A DNA stretch of 64,000 nt from Bacteroidales bacterium 6E. Lineage in GTDB: Bacteria > Bacteroidota > Bacteroidia > Bacteroidales > Prolixibacteraceae. Position 1 is the first letter of the stretch. Each line of letters opens with the position of its first letter. The stretch spans positions 403,148-467,147 of the forward strand of contig DF970689.1 of the NCBI GenBank assembly GCA_001270045.2, written 5' to 3'. Under the pieces are notes generated by a model. It was not told the DNA's origin. It saw only the letters and a list, made by a program, of their open reading frames with translations, and made no database searches. The position numbers and the translations under genes are program-made. Shown in pieces: positions 1 to 12,140 of the stretch.

Positions 1-616
1 CCATCCCAAGGAACGACGTATGGTTGCCGCCGTTCAGCGCACTGATGGCCGATTGTATCTCACGGTTACGCGCCAGCCAGGGCTTGCGCACGCAATGGCT
101 GTAGATGATGGCCAGCAGGAGCCTGTTGAGCAGGGGCTCCGCGGTGGCGCTTACCAGGCCATCCACATAGGCTTTATAGTTATTGACGATTTCACGGCTT
201 GTGGATGGATGTGCCGCGGCAGGCCCACGATCTGCCGCATCCATCAGGGTCTCCAGCTCCGGTAGCAAGGGCAGTGTTTGCTGGGAAAGGGTGAGCGTTT
301 CCAGGGCAGTGCCCGAACCATTCCTGATCTCGACCGAAACGCCAAGGCTGCCGGTGTTCAGCGGGGAATACAACAACCGCCCATCCGTGGTGGTCTCATT
401 GGTGGTCGTCCCACCATCCGTGATGGTCCAGGCATAGCCTGCCACATTGGGTCCGATGGTACCGGAAGGAAAGACGAGATACTGCTGGACCTGGTTCACC
501 GCCAGCGGTGAATGCAGGGTTGCGACCAGATACGATTGGTTAACGCTGGCTACCTGTCCAAGTTCAGTATGCTGAACACCAACAGGTATTGATTTGAAGG
601 CATTTGAAACGGGCAT
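1..616 (-). CDS. Hypothetical protein, 5' portion only (runs off left edge)
   Basis: An open frame runs on the minus strand from an ATG at 616 to the window edge, about 205 codons without a stop, so the C-terminus is missing. The protein starts MPVSNAFKSIPVG and has no signal peptide or membrane segment. A Gly/Thr-rich beta-type stretch (around VFPSGTIGPNVAGYAWTITD) is followed by a helical part (around residues 140-200). I do not recognise the family; the first part could be an Ig-like or beta-sandwich module. A good Bacteroidota promoter lies upstream on the same strand (660-667), which supports the start. Frame and codon use look like a real gene; the function is unknown. Confidence 0.6.
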   Translation of the reverse strand, partial: MPVSNAFKSIPVGVQHTELGQVASVNQSYLVATLHSPLAVNQVQQYLVFPSGTIGPNVAGYAWTITDGGTTTNETTTDGRLLYSPLNTGSLGVSVEIRNGSGTALETLTLSQQTLPLLPELETLMDAADRGPAAAHPSTSREIVNNYKAYVDGLVSATAEPLLNRLLLAIIYSHCVRKPWLARNREIQSAISALNGGNHTSFLGM

Positions 617-659
617 AACGAAGTTTTAGACGTCCAATACTTCTGGGTAGGTTGATAAT

Positions 660-690
660 CAAAATTAGGCAATTGTATAACCCAAGTCAA
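660..690 (-). promoter_or_regulatory. Putative promoter of the left-edge gene
   Basis: Read on the minus strand, a -7 box TAATTTTG (660-667) fits the Bacteroidota consensus TAnnTTTG and has a TTG about 20 nt upstream as -33 element. Transcription would start near 653, giving a leader of roughly 37 nt before the ATG at 616. Confidence 0.45.
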
Positions 691-3556
<2,866 letters not shown>

Positions 3557-3609
3557 AAGGGATCCTTCCCTTACAGTCTGGATGACATATGCCCTCGGGC
3601 AATAACAAT

Positions 3610-3647
3610 AAAAAAGGCGGTTCCGAATCCGGAGCAGCCTTTTTTTA
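3610..3647 (+). terminator. Terminator after katG (copy 1 of a duplicated element)
   Basis: A-tract, then GGC, an inner CCG/CGG dyad, GCC and a T-run: an AAAAAAGGC...GCCTTTTTTT hairpin that can work in both directions between katG and the converging gene. The surrounding ~80 bp (3566-3647) recur almost unchanged at 12097-12180. Confidence 0.75.
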
Positions 3648-3656
3648 TTATAAACA

Positions 3657-5033
3657 TTATTCAGCCACCTTTATGCAGATCATCCTGCTTTGGTCCCTCA
3701 TCAGAAGTTTGCCATCGGCCAGTGCAATGGGTGCCCAGTTTTGTGTGCCAAACCTTGCCGCCATACCTTCGGCGGAAGCAGCTATCAGCAATTCGGCCGA
3801 TGCGATTGGTTTGAAAGCGGTTGGATCTGGCTCAATCAAATAGAGTTTCCTGGCCCCGTCGGTTGCCAAAATCAGACCTTCAACCAAAATCATGCTACCC
3901 TTGTTAAAATCAGGATCACGTTTGGTTTTCCACATGACTTCCCCGTCCATGTCCATGCAGGCCATGCCGTCGCGGCGATTATTGGTACCGTATTGGGCAT
4001 AGAAATAACCATTGTGGAAAACCGGAGGTTTAGCCTGGTCGCCAAATTCCACAGTCTTGAAAAGCTCTTTTGCGCCAAAACTGCCATCAGCCATTTTTTC
4101 AACCTGCAGCATCAGGGCTCCATGTTCGTATCCGCCCACAACAAGCACTTTATTGTTGCCGGCGTCAACAGCCGATGGAACAGAAATATGGCAATCCCAG
4201 CCCGAGAAATTCCAGAGGATATTCCCCGAAAGGGGGTCAATTCCGGTAATATTGCCCGGTGTTTTGGGCGCATCAGGCCTTCCAATCGGGTTGGTCGACG
4301 AGGTCACCATCACGATATGGTCGGCACCATCGATTTTCACCACGGCAGGACTCACATAGGTTTCGTTGCCCAGATTGGCGGTTTTCCAGACAACCTCGCC
4401 CGACAATTTATTGTAAGCCACTACACCGGCTTTGGGAGCCTGTGAAGCAAGAATCAGCAAATCGCCATATACCAGTGGACATTGTGAAATAGCCCAGATT
4501 GGAAAATTACCACGAGGGGCAAAACCACCCGGACTGCCTTGTGAGTCTCCCGAAGGCTCATTGCCTTTGTCTCCACCGAAATCGGTCCAAACGTTCTTAT
4601 TCCACACAGGCTTGTGAGTATTGATGTCTATGCAATACAGATCACCATATGGGCCGCATGAATAGACAAAATTTCCGTCAATGGTTGGAACACTCCGTGA
4701 CCCTGGGAACATGACTGAACCGGGAGCTTCGTAGGCAAAACTCCAGAGTTCATTTCCGGTGGCCAGTTCGAAACAGCGCATGATATGGCCTGTTTCGTCG
4801 TTACGATCGAGCAGGTACACTTTCCCGTCTTTTGCTACAGGACCACCATATCCAATGCCCAGGGGCACCGACCAGAGTACTTCGGGACCGGTTTCAGGCC
4901 ATGAGCGCAAGATACCCTTTTGCGGTGATTTACTGTTTCTTTCGGGCCCTAAATACTGGGGCCAGTCTTGCGCATATGCCATGGTCGCAGTCATGAAAAA
5001 AATGGCTGCGAACAGAATTAATTTGGTTCTCAT
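3657..5033 (-). CDS. Secreted PQQ-like beta-propeller repeat protein
   Basis: The 458-aa protein has a clear Sec signal peptide (residues 1-21, cleavage after MAYA). The rest consists of beta-propeller repeats of the PQQ/BamB type: recurring blocks such as GKVYLLDRND, GELWSF-like strands, GDLYCIDINT, GKLLMRDQ. The start DWPQYLGPERNSKS is typical of exported PQQ-like propellers found beside oxidoreductases in Bacteroidota and Planctomycetes. Whether it binds PQQ cannot be told; many such proteins are binding or scaffold propellers. It is the last gene of a minus-strand run beginning at 10.9 kb and ends just beside the katG terminator. Confidence 0.85.
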   Translation of the reverse strand: MRTKLILFAAIFFMTATMAYAQDWPQYLGPERNSKSPQKGILRSWPETGPEVLWSVPLGIGYGGPVAKDGKVYLLDRNDETGHIMRCFELATGNELWSFAYEAPGSVMFPGSRSVPTIDGNFVYSCGPYGDLYCIDINTHKPVWNKNVWTDFGGDKGNEPSGDSQGSPGGFAPRGNFPIWAISQCPLVYGDLLILASQAPKAGVVAYNKLSGEVVWKTANLGNETYVSPAVVKIDGADHIVMVTSSTNPIGRPDAPKTPGNITGIDPLSGNILWNFSGWDCHISVPSAVDAGNNKVLVVGGYEHGALMLQVEKMADGSFGAKELFKTVEFGDQAKPPVFHNGYFYAQYGTNNRRDGMACMDMDGEVMWKTKRDPDFNKGSMILVEGLILATDGARKLYLIEPDPTAFKPIASAELLIAASAEGMAARFGTQNWAPIALADGKLLMRDQSRMICIKVAE

Positions 5034-5078
5034 TTTTGGGTTGATTTATTGATTATTGGTTATTGAATTTTTAGGTCT

Positions 5079-5567
5079 TTATTTAGTTGCCTGGACATAC
5101 TCCTCCTCGGTGACCGGTCCTGTCCAAACCGCACCACCATCATCGGTATTCAGGCTGACTGCGATGTGGGCAAAACCACTGTCGGGAGCCGCGCCATGCC
5201 AATGCTCCAGATTCCGTGGAATTTCCACGAAATCACCCTTTCGAAGAATTCGTGCCGACTCACCCCTCGCCTGGTAATAACCTTTACCTTCGGTAATGAA
5301 CAAGAGCTGGCCTCCAGGGTGTGAGTGCCAGTTGGTGCGGGCTCCGGGCCCAAAGGTGACGTTACCATAACTAACATGAATGGTGGTGTCGGTGGCACCC
5401 ATCATGTTCAACCAAACGGTTCCCGAAAAGTTGGGGCTGTCAACAAGATTTCCCTTTGCAAAAAGAGTGTCAGCTCGCTGCACCTCCCCTTCCGTTTTGA
5501 CACCCGCCGAACAAGCCGAAACCATGGTAATCAGAATTATTATCAGGTATTTATAGATTATCGCCAT
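5079..5567 (-). CDS. Cupin-domain lipoprotein
   Basis: 162 aa. The N-terminus is a lipoprotein signal ending in the lipobox SAC (Cys19). The body is a single small cupin: motif 1 NWHSHPGGQLLFITEG supplies His81, His83 and Gln87, motif 2 GDFVEIPRNLEHWHG supplies His122 or His124 as metal ligands. It probably binds a divalent metal in the periplasm. Such cupins often sit beside carboxymuconolactone-decarboxylase proteins, as here (27 nt separate the genes). The substrate is unknown. Confidence 0.88.
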   Translation of the reverse strand: MAIIYKYLIIILITMVSACSAGVKTEGEVQRADTLFAKGNLVDSPNFSGTVWLNMMGATDTTIHVSYGNVTFGPGARTNWHSHPGGQLLFITEGKGYYQARGESARILRKGDFVEIPRNLEHWHGAAPDSGFAHIAVSLNTDDGGAVWTGPVTEEEYVQATK

Positions 5568-5593
5568 ATTACAGGTTTTAAATTCTTATTACA

Positions 5594-6328
5594 TTACTTT
5601 CTGCTGTTGAGGACTTCATCCAAGACAGCCTTTGCCGCTTTTGCTTCCTTCTTGCCTAAAGTCAGGTGAATCACATCCACGAAATCGCGAAGTTGTTCAG
5701 CCGTGATTCCAACATTCAAACATATGGACAAATGACTCCGGAGCATGGGTTCTGCGCCACCAATGGCACTGATTACCGAAATGGTTACCAATTCCCGTTC
5801 AGCGTAAGTTAGCACGTCGCGTTCAAAAATATCGGCAAACAAATGCTCTTTCAGGAAAGTATCCATGACCGGTGCAAAGGCATTGTAACCCGACAAGGGT
5901 CTGTCTTGCGGGGCTTTGGTCAGTTCGCCCAACACCTTTTTGCCACGTTCATATTTAGGCAGATCCTGATTGACCGGACTGGCATCGGGCCCCGTTTGAT
6001 CGACGATACCTTTGGCTTTCCGATCGTCGAGCACCGTCATGAAAGTCTGCAGTCCGCGGATGCTTCGCGGAAATCCGCAGTAGGCATACGTATGGACAAG
6101 CACCTCCCTGATTTGGTAGACAGTCAGGCCGGCATCCAGACCAGTATTCAGTGCCGGTTTCAAGCGTTCAAGATCACCTTTGGCGGTTAATGCCGCAATT
6201 GAGATAATGCTTTGCTGTTCCCCGGTTAATGTCATGACAGATTTTCCAGTACTATGACTGCCAAATCCCGTAAAAGTTAATATGCAGAGTGTTAAAACCA
6301 TGCAGAATTTTATTCCTAATATTTTCAT
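5594..6328 (-). CDS. Exported carboxymuconolactone decarboxylase family protein (two CMD repeats)
   Basis: About 244 aa from the ATG at 6328 (a TTG two codons earlier is possible but less likely). A hydrophobic signal (MKILGIKFCMVLTLCILTF) precedes two CMD-like helical units: one around ISIAALTAKGDLERLKPAL, one around ELVTISVISAIGGAEPMLRS. The AhpD-type CxxC redox pair is absent, so a peroxidase role is unlikely; the fold resembles the decarboxylase branch. Export is unusual for this family but fits its neighbours, all of which carry signals. Same run as the cupin and esterase genes; substrate unknown. Confidence 0.85.
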   Translation of the reverse strand: MKILGIKFCMVLTLCILTFTGFGSHSTGKSVMTLTGEQQSIISIAALTAKGDLERLKPALNTGLDAGLTVYQIREVLVHTYAYCGFPRSIRGLQTFMTVLDDRKAKGIVDQTGPDASPVNQDLPKYERGKKVLGELTKAPQDRPLSGYNAFAPVMDTFLKEHLFADIFERDVLTYAERELVTISVISAIGGAEPMLRSHLSICLNVGITAEQLRDFVDVIHLTLGKKEAKAAKAVLDEVLNSRK

Positions 6329-6467
6329 ATGCAAATCATTGATTCAGTGAAAATTCTTAATACTCAAGCTAATGGTGTTATGTAAGGCCTCGCTTTGAGT
6401 AAACCGACAGTAACCCCAATTTTCACGGCGTGCATCAGCCAGCGTTGATGTCATGAATTTGAGGATG

Positions 6468-8114
6468 TTATATTCCCCTTGACTGGATTCGTTCCTTATA
6501 CTTGAGAGCCTTTTCAATCACGTCTAGCCTGGCTTTCCTGGGGTCAGGTTTGGCAACTACACCCCCATCCAGCCCGATATCAAGGATTTCTTCCTTTTGG
6601 ATATTGTAAAGAGGCCATACGGGCAAACCCTCTCCATTGGGATTCCCTGTTTTTGCAAAGTTTGCCCAGTAGGTATTCATGATCTGCGCCAGCTTTTTCT
6701 CTTCGAGAGTCGCTTCACCCCCTCCCCTACGGGCATTGAGGGTATTGAACACGAATGAAATATCAGACCCGTGACCTGCCCCATAACGTGCGCGTTCGCG
6801 CAAGGAGGCCGGAACATATCCGAAATGAAAAATATAGGCAGGTTCACCACTTTCAACAAAGACCCTTGCCGTCATACGTGCCGGTTCGCCCCACACCCAG
6901 TCGGTATTCAATTTTGTGATTACCTCGTTGAATTCTTTATTCCCATCCGGATCAAAGGCAGCTTTTGCCTCTGATTCAAATTCCCCAAATTTCGGGAACA
7001 ACTCTTCTTTGGTGGTACAATTACTGACAAAGGCCCCACCGATTTCTGCACTGCAATTCCCGATCATCAGTGGAACCTGTGCCTGTCGGCCAGCTTTGTA
7101 GGCACTTTCGGCTGTTTCGACAACCAACTTGCCATCGAGGATTGGACCGGGATATGTACGCGGACCACCCTGCCCGTCAGTTTCCTGGCCTCCGTCAACA
7201 ATTTCTCCAACACTGAGTGCCCTTAATTTTGCTAAAGCGGCAGCATCGGAGCCTTCAATTCCTTTCTTTCGTGCGAAATTTAACCCGATGGTTTCGGCCG
7301 AAACGGTGTAAAACGGATCGGCATTTTCCTTGTCGATTGGCCGGCCGGTAAGGACACCGTCCCTGCCCCCTCCTGAATGACTGATCACCTTGTGGAAAAG
7401 ACCCTTGGCCACAGGTATGGTCATCAATGAATGAACCGAAACACCTCCTGCAGAGAATCCAAAGATGGTAACATTCCTGGGATCGCCTCCGAAAGCCTCA
7501 ATATTCTCCTGAATCCACGTCAAAGCGGCAATCTGGTCCATGAAACCGTAATTACCCTTTGGTTCTTCAGGATGTTCATCGCTCAGGGCAGGAAATGCAA
7601 AAAAGCCAAGCCGGCCGAGCCGATAATTAATGGTAGCCAGAATTACACCCTGTTTGGCAAAAGAATCGCCGGCCGTACCTGCACCAGCACCACTTCCACC
7701 TACAAATCCGCCACCGTGAATCCAAACCATGACCGGCAATTTTGATCCCGGTTTGGCACCAGCGGGGGTCCACAAATTCAGGTACAGACAGTCTTCCGAT
7801 GAACCTTCGGCGATCGTTCCGGGAGCTGCACCCCATCCACCCTGGGCACAATTGGGGCCATATTCACTCGCATCGCGCACTCCCTGCCAGGGAATCGCGG
7901 GTTGTGGCGGTCGCCAGCGAAGTTCACCAACCGGTGGGGCGGCAAAGGGAATACCCTTGAATACGGAAACATCACCTTCGGTGACACCCCGTAGAACTCC
8001 AGCCTTGGTCGTGACCTCCGGATTCGCACCAGGCGAGGTACCGGTAATTGGTTGCTGGGCAATAGTTGAACCACCTACAAGAAAAAAGACAATAATCGGC
8101 AATAACTTTCTCAT
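6468..8114 (-). CDS. Secreted type-B carboxylesterase
   Basis: 548 aa with a Sec signal peptide (residues 1-19, cleaved before QQP). The carboxylesterase type-B fold is shown by the oxyanion loop HGGGFVGG (133-140), the family signature SEDCLYLN (106-113), the nucleophile elbow GFSAGG (Ser221) and a C-terminal GAGHGSDISFVF that supplies the catalytic His. It should hydrolyse carboxylic esters in the periplasm. It sits in the middle of the exported-enzyme operon under the divergent AraC gene; the natural substrate may be an ester-linked plant aromatic, but that is inference. Confidence 0.92.
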   Translation of the reverse strand: MRKLLPIIVFFLVGGSTIAQQPITGTSPGANPEVTTKAGVLRGVTEGDVSVFKGIPFAAPPVGELRWRPPQPAIPWQGVRDASEYGPNCAQGGWGAAPGTIAEGSSEDCLYLNLWTPAGAKPGSKLPVMVWIHGGGFVGGSGAGAGTAGDSFAKQGVILATINYRLGRLGFFAFPALSDEHPEEPKGNYGFMDQIAALTWIQENIEAFGGDPRNVTIFGFSAGGVSVHSLMTIPVAKGLFHKVISHSGGGRDGVLTGRPIDKENADPFYTVSAETIGLNFARKKGIEGSDAAALAKLRALSVGEIVDGGQETDGQGGPRTYPGPILDGKLVVETAESAYKAGRQAQVPLMIGNCSAEIGGAFVSNCTTKEELFPKFGEFESEAKAAFDPDGNKEFNEVITKLNTDWVWGEPARMTARVFVESGEPAYIFHFGYVPASLRERARYGAGHGSDISFVFNTLNARRGGGEATLEEKKLAQIMNTYWANFAKTGNPNGEGLPVWPLYNIQKEEILDIGLDGGVVAKPDPRKARLDVIEKALKYKERIQSRGI

Positions 8115-8188
8115 TTTAAATGGCTTAAATTTCGTTGTTCTTTTAATTTCATAATCCTGGACGAATAACTAAGTATATTTTACTGTCC

Positions 8189-8653
8189 CTATCTATCACC
8201 CGGGGACATAGTTCGTGTAAACGACAGAGAACCCAATTTCCAGCCACCCTCTTGTTTAATATACACCTCAGTCACGATAAAAGGATTGGTTACCTCGTTG
8301 CCTCCAACTTCGGCAAGTAAGGTGATCCGGTTTAGCAGAATTGCCGTGTTGTCAATGATATTGACCGAAACATCATGGATATCCGCTTTTTTGTACCAGA
8401 TGCCGCCACCACGGATCACGTCCACCTCACGATCTTTGCCCCAGCTTCCGCCCATATGGACAAACACCGATTTCTCATGGAAAAGTTCGGCCAGTTTGTC
8501 GCCATCCTTGTCGGCCATCCATTGCCATTTGGCTTTAGAGAGATCGACAATTTCCTGTTCGGCAGCGGTAAGGTTCTTTGCAGACTGTCCTTGCGCCAAT
8601 AAACCCTGCACGCCCATAAAGAGCATAAAAAATCCGAGGATTGTTGCTTTCAT
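8189..8653 (-). CDS. Secreted NTF2-like (SnoaL/DUF4440-type) protein
   Basis: 154 aa with a Sec signal (MKATILGFFMLFMGVQGLLAQ). The mature part has the NTF2-like pattern: an opening helix (AEQEIVDLSKAKWQWMADKD), then LFHEKSVFVHMGG and the long beta-sheet ending VTEVYIKQEGGWKLGSLSFT. Such domains act as small enzymes (isomerase, hydrolase) or ligand-binding subunits. No catalytic residue can be assigned safely. It lies 26 nt from the hydrolase gene at 8680 in the same run. Confidence 0.8.
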   Translation of the reverse strand: MKATILGFFMLFMGVQGLLAQGQSAKNLTAAEQEIVDLSKAKWQWMADKDGDKLAELFHEKSVFVHMGGSWGKDREVDVIRGGGIWYKKADIHDVSVNIIDNTAILLNRITLLAEVGGNEVTNPFIVTEVYIKQEGGWKLGSLSFTRTMSPGDR

Positions 8654-8679
8654 CTTTTTGTTGTTATATGATAAAACGG

Positions 8680-9750
8680 TTATAAATGTTTGCCAAAAAA
8701 TTCCCTGAGTTTGTCTGTTGCCTGCTGCACATATTCCGGCACATGGTAAGTCTGGATATGGGTAGCGCCCGGGATCAGGAAAAGTTCTTTTTGATTGGTG
8801 CCGGTAGCGCGATTGAATGCGGTGTCGGTCATGTAATAAGTATCTGCCTTGCTTCCGGCCATCATCAGCAAAGGCTGGTTGATCAGCTCCATGTTGGTTG
8901 AAGCGTCAAAAGCCATCAGGTCGAGAAGGCTGCTCATGGTGTAACGGAAGGTGGAATTGGGATGCGCATGCGTTCTATGGTAATAATAATGGCCTTCGCG
9001 ATAAAGGTCAAAAGGCATTTTATCGGCCTCTTCATCAGACGCTATGGTATTGGCAGCGTAAAGCACATCACCACCAGCCGCTTCCTGTGCACGGGCTTCG
9101 GAAGCCTGTTTCATCCGTTCCTGGATTGTTGCAACGCCTGAATTCATGAAACCGTTGCGCCTGACCACCCCCGAATTGAACATGCTGAGGGTTGCCACGG
9201 CCTTGAAGCGTTTGTCGGTTTGCGCAGCCGCCAGCGTATAGCCACCACCGCCACATACACCCAATACACCTAGCCGTTCGGCATTCACACCCTCATATTG
9301 GGTGATAAAATCGGCCATCCCACGAATGTCTTCAATGCGGTTTGCCGGTTTATCGACATTCCGGGGTTCACCACCGCTGGCCCCCTGATAAGATGCGTCG
9401 GCTGCAATGGCAACGTATCCCGATTCGGCAAGACGTTGTGCATACAACCCGGCTACCTGTTCCTTCACCCCGCCGTTAGGGTGCGCCACAACCACTGCCG
9501 GGTATTTTTCGTCTGGATTAAAATTGGCGGGTGTGTATACGTTAGCAGAGATTTTGATCCCGTTTAATGTATAACTGACCGCATGGATCTGAACCTTACC
9601 CGGCACATTTTCGGTAATGGCATCGCCATACACCAAACCAAACGAGTTAGTGGTTTTGGTTTGGGCAGATGCAATAAAATTCACTGACAAAAGCATAATT
9701 ATTAGTAAACTGATTTTTTTATCTCTTTCCATTTTTAAACTCATATTCAT
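8680..9750 (-). CDS. Exported dienelactone-hydrolase-like alpha/beta hydrolase
   Basis: 356 aa. ATGs at 9750 and 9732 are both possible; the second gives MERDKKISLLIIMLLSVNF, a neat signal peptide cleaved near IASAQ. The alpha/beta hydrolase core shows VVVAHPNGGVKEQ (oxyanion region) and the elbow GVCGGGGYT, with Cys in place of Ser as in dienelactone hydrolases; an acid may come from GSKADTYYM and the His from GATHIQTYH. The Cys nucleophile links it to lactone ring opening, consistent with a nearby CMD protein. It belongs to the exported operon. Confidence 0.85.
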   Translation of the reverse strand: MNMSLKMERDKKISLLIIMLLSVNFIASAQTKTTNSFGLVYGDAITENVPGKVQIHAVSYTLNGIKISANVYTPANFNPDEKYPAVVVAHPNGGVKEQVAGLYAQRLAESGYVAIAADASYQGASGGEPRNVDKPANRIEDIRGMADFITQYEGVNAERLGVLGVCGGGGYTLAAAQTDKRFKAVATLSMFNSGVVRRNGFMNSGVATIQERMKQASEARAQEAAGGDVLYAANTIASDEEADKMPFDLYREGHYYYHRTHAHPNSTFRYTMSSLLDLMAFDASTNMELINQPLLMMAGSKADTYYMTDTAFNRATGTNQKELFLIPGATHIQTYHVPEYVQQATDKLREFFGKHL

Positions 9751-9763
9751 TGTTTTAAAACTC

Positions 9764-10858
9764 TTAATCCAATCCCTTTTCCGTTAACCATGCCGACATC
9801 AAATCGGCAATTTCGACATTGTTCAGGTCGGAGAAGGGGAAATGGGTATTTCCATTGATCCCAATTTCGGGCAGGTGAACCACGGTCACATCACCCCCTT
9901 TAGCGTTGACGGCATCGCGCCATTTACGGGCCATTTCCATGCGTGCCCGCCAACCGTCCTGTCCAGGATTTGGGTTGGGTTCGGAAGGAATGAAATCGCC
10001 ATAATAAATGATGATTGGCATTTTGGTCAACCTCATAAATTCGTCCATGGGAATTCCATTCGCCTGCAATGTTCCGCCCGAACTTGGAATGGGATCAGGC
10101 ACCTCGCCTTCGGGAAACAGGAACCCGCTTCCAGGCTCGTACGAAACAATTCCTTTCACGTTTTCGTTCTTGATTGCCGTAAGCCAGCCCATACCACCCG
10201 AATGAGAGTGTGTAACCAGGACACCTGGGCCAATTTTGTCGAACAAAGCAGAAACAGCTTGTGCGTTGATTTCGACGTCAATAGGTCCGATATTGGGGGT
10301 AATCTGCCGAAAATATTGATTTAACGTTTCAGGATCCTTTGAAAACTGGACGCCTTCAAAATAATCGGGCCAGATACCGATACGAAAAGTGCCGAACCAT
10401 CCCTGTTCATCGGGTGTAGGTTCAATTTGTCCGGCCACCGTACTGCGACCGGCATTACCCCTGCGTGGCTGGTCAAGCACATAAACAGGGAACTGCCTCC
10501 GTAAAAAGATATTCTGGAATCCTTCGCGACCGTCAGGGGTTGTTTCCCAGGTTTTTGAAAACTGTCCGAACCCATGCCACATGACCAGCGGATATTTGCG
10601 CGCATTGGCCGGAACCTGGTAAAAAACATAAGCATGATCGCCGTGCAGCGTTTGTCCTTCGGGGGTTTGGTTATATGGATCAAATGTGCCCGGGTTGGAA
10701 ATGACCGTCCCCCCTACCGTAAAGCTACCTTGTTCCTTTATGACCAGGTAATTTTCGTCACTTTGCGGACTTTCGTTACTTACCCGGCTTTCGTTACACG
10801 ATGCCATGGCGATGACAACGAAAAACAAAAGAAGGGCAATCAAACTGTTTGAATCCAT
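9764..10858 (-). CDS. Lipoprotein alpha/beta hydrolase
   Basis: The preferred ATG is 10858, which yields MDSNSLIALLLFFVVIAMAS followed by Cys, a good lipoprotein signal; an in-frame ATG at 10921 would add 21 polar residues before it. The fold is alpha/beta hydrolase: PLVMWHGFGQFSKTW, then the elbow THSHSGGMGW carrying the Ser nucleophile, and a late GNTHFPFSDLN for the His. It resembles Bacteroidota hydrolases sometimes labelled esterases. First gene of the seven-gene exported run, 13 nt before the next gene, and divergent from the AraC regulator. Confidence 0.83.
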   Translation of the reverse strand: MDSNSLIALLLFFVVIAMASCNESRVSNESPQSDENYLVIKEQGSFTVGGTVISNPGTFDPYNQTPEGQTLHGDHAYVFYQVPANARKYPLVMWHGFGQFSKTWETTPDGREGFQNIFLRRQFPVYVLDQPRRGNAGRSTVAGQIEPTPDEQGWFGTFRIGIWPDYFEGVQFSKDPETLNQYFRQITPNIGPIDVEINAQAVSALFDKIGPGVLVTHSHSGGMGWLTAIKNENVKGIVSYEPGSGFLFPEGEVPDPIPSSGGTLQANGIPMDEFMRLTKMPIIIYYGDFIPSEPNPNPGQDGWRARMEMARKWRDAVNAKGGDVTVVHLPEIGINGNTHFPFSDLNNVEIADLMSAWLTEKGLD

Positions 10859-10943
10859 TGGAAAACACCGGTAGAAAAGCTTCAGCTTATTACTTACTCT
10901 TTTGTAAATTTCAACTTTCATGATTTGAATTTTTATCTGTCTT

Positions 10944-10982
10944 CAAATTTAAGCTATTGATAGATGGGCCTTTGTATACAAA
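10944..10982 (-). promoter_or_regulatory. Promoter and palindromic operator of the exported-enzyme operon
   Basis: On the minus strand a perfect -7 box TAAATTTG lies at 10944-10951. About 20 bp upstream, where the -33 element should be, is a perfect 12-bp palindrome TTTGTATACAAA (10971-10982). Its position between two divergent promoters makes it a candidate binding site for the AraC protein or another regulator. Confidence 0.5.
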
Positions 10983-11131
10983 TTACGGATTCTTATACCA
11001 TTTTTACGGATTAAGGTTCGGCATGACCTGGAGGCCATCTTTGGGTAGATTATAGGATGTATATGAATTACTGTTTTATAACCAAAATCACTGATGCCGG
11101 AAACGTTCTGTCATATCGTGAAATATTTGGA

Positions 11132-11139
11132 TAAATTTG
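11132..11139 (+). promoter_or_regulatory. Promoter of the AraC-family gene
   Basis: TAAATTTG matches the Bacteroidota -7 consensus exactly. Transcription from about 11146 gives a short leader before the ATG at 11164. Confidence 0.5.
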
Positions 11140-11163
11140 AACTTATAATGGAGATGGATTCAA

Positions 11164-12057
11164 ATGGAAATGATAAACTTTAATACCATCAGTGATTATA
11201 ACGATTTCAATAATCACGAAACTCTTCATCCATTGGTAAGTGTCATTGACTTTTCAAAGGCTGCCATAAGGACTGGTAGAAAAATGGGCTTTGGATTGTA
11301 TTGCATATTCCTTAAGGATGTCAATTGCGGGGATTTGATGTATGGCCGGAATTATTATGACTACCAGAAAGGCACTTTGGTCTTTATTGCACCCGGACAG
11401 GTTATTGATGTGACAAACAAAACCGATCCCTACCAGCCAATGGGACATGGTTTGGTATTCCATCCTGATTTATTGCTTGGCACAACGCTTGGAAAAAGCA
11501 TTAAATCATATCATTTCTTTAGTTACAATACCAACGAGGCATTGCATCTTTCGGAAAAGGAAAGGCAACTTGTTATGGATTTGTTTTCCAAAATACATTC
11601 CGAACTGGAGGTTGGTGTCGATAAACACAGCAAAAAGGTAATCGCCACCAGTATTGAATTATTTTTGAGTTATTGCGAGCGCTTTTACGACAGACAATTC
11701 ATTACGCGCGGAGATGTCAATAAAGGAATATTGGAGAAGTTTGAAAATCTTTTGAACGACTACTTCCTTGATGAAAAAGCACAGGTGATCGGATTGCCAT
11801 CGGTAACCTATTGTGCTGAACAGCTAAATTTATCAGCCAACTATTTTGGAGACCTGATCAAAAAGGAATCAGGAAAATCAGCACAGGAATACATCCAGAA
11901 CAAAGTGATCGAGGTTGCAAAGGAACGGATCTTTGACTCGCACAAAACCATTAGTGAAATAGCCTATGAGTTAGGATTCAGATACCCGCAGCACTTTAAC
12001 CGTTTGTTTAAGCAAAGGGTAGGTTTCACGCCAAATGAATACCGAAACAATAATTGA
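11164..12057 (+). CDS. AraC-family transcriptional regulator
   Basis: 297 aa. The N-terminal half is a cupin-like sensor (for example GTLVFIAPGQVIDV). The C-terminus carries the two helix-turn-helix motifs of AraC/XylS: YCAEQLNLSANYFGDLIKK with AQEYIQ, then ISEIAYELGFRYPQHFNRLF and the end signature GFTPNEYR. It is transcribed away from the seven-gene exported-enzyme run and most likely controls it, probably as an activator responding to a small aromatic or ester-derived ligand (inference). A duplicate of the katG terminator follows the stop codon. Confidence 0.92.
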   Translation: MEMINFNTISDYNDFNNHETLHPLVSVIDFSKAAIRTGRKMGFGLYCIFLKDVNCGDLMYGRNYYDYQKGTLVFIAPGQVIDVTNKTDPYQPMGHGLVFHPDLLLGTTLGKSIKSYHFFSYNTNEALHLSEKERQLVMDLFSKIHSELEVGVDKHSKKVIATSIELFLSYCERFYDRQFITRGDVNKGILEKFENLLNDYFLDEKAQVIGLPSVTYCAEQLNLSANYFGDLIKKESGKSAQEYIQNKVIEVAKERIFDSHKTISEIAYELGFRYPQHFNRLFKQRVGFTPNEYRNNN

Positions 12058-12140
12058 TTTGTATTTTTTAGATGACATACAATAATTAATCAGGGCTTTC
12101 CCGTAAGGTTTGGATGACAATTTCCATCGGGCAATTACAA

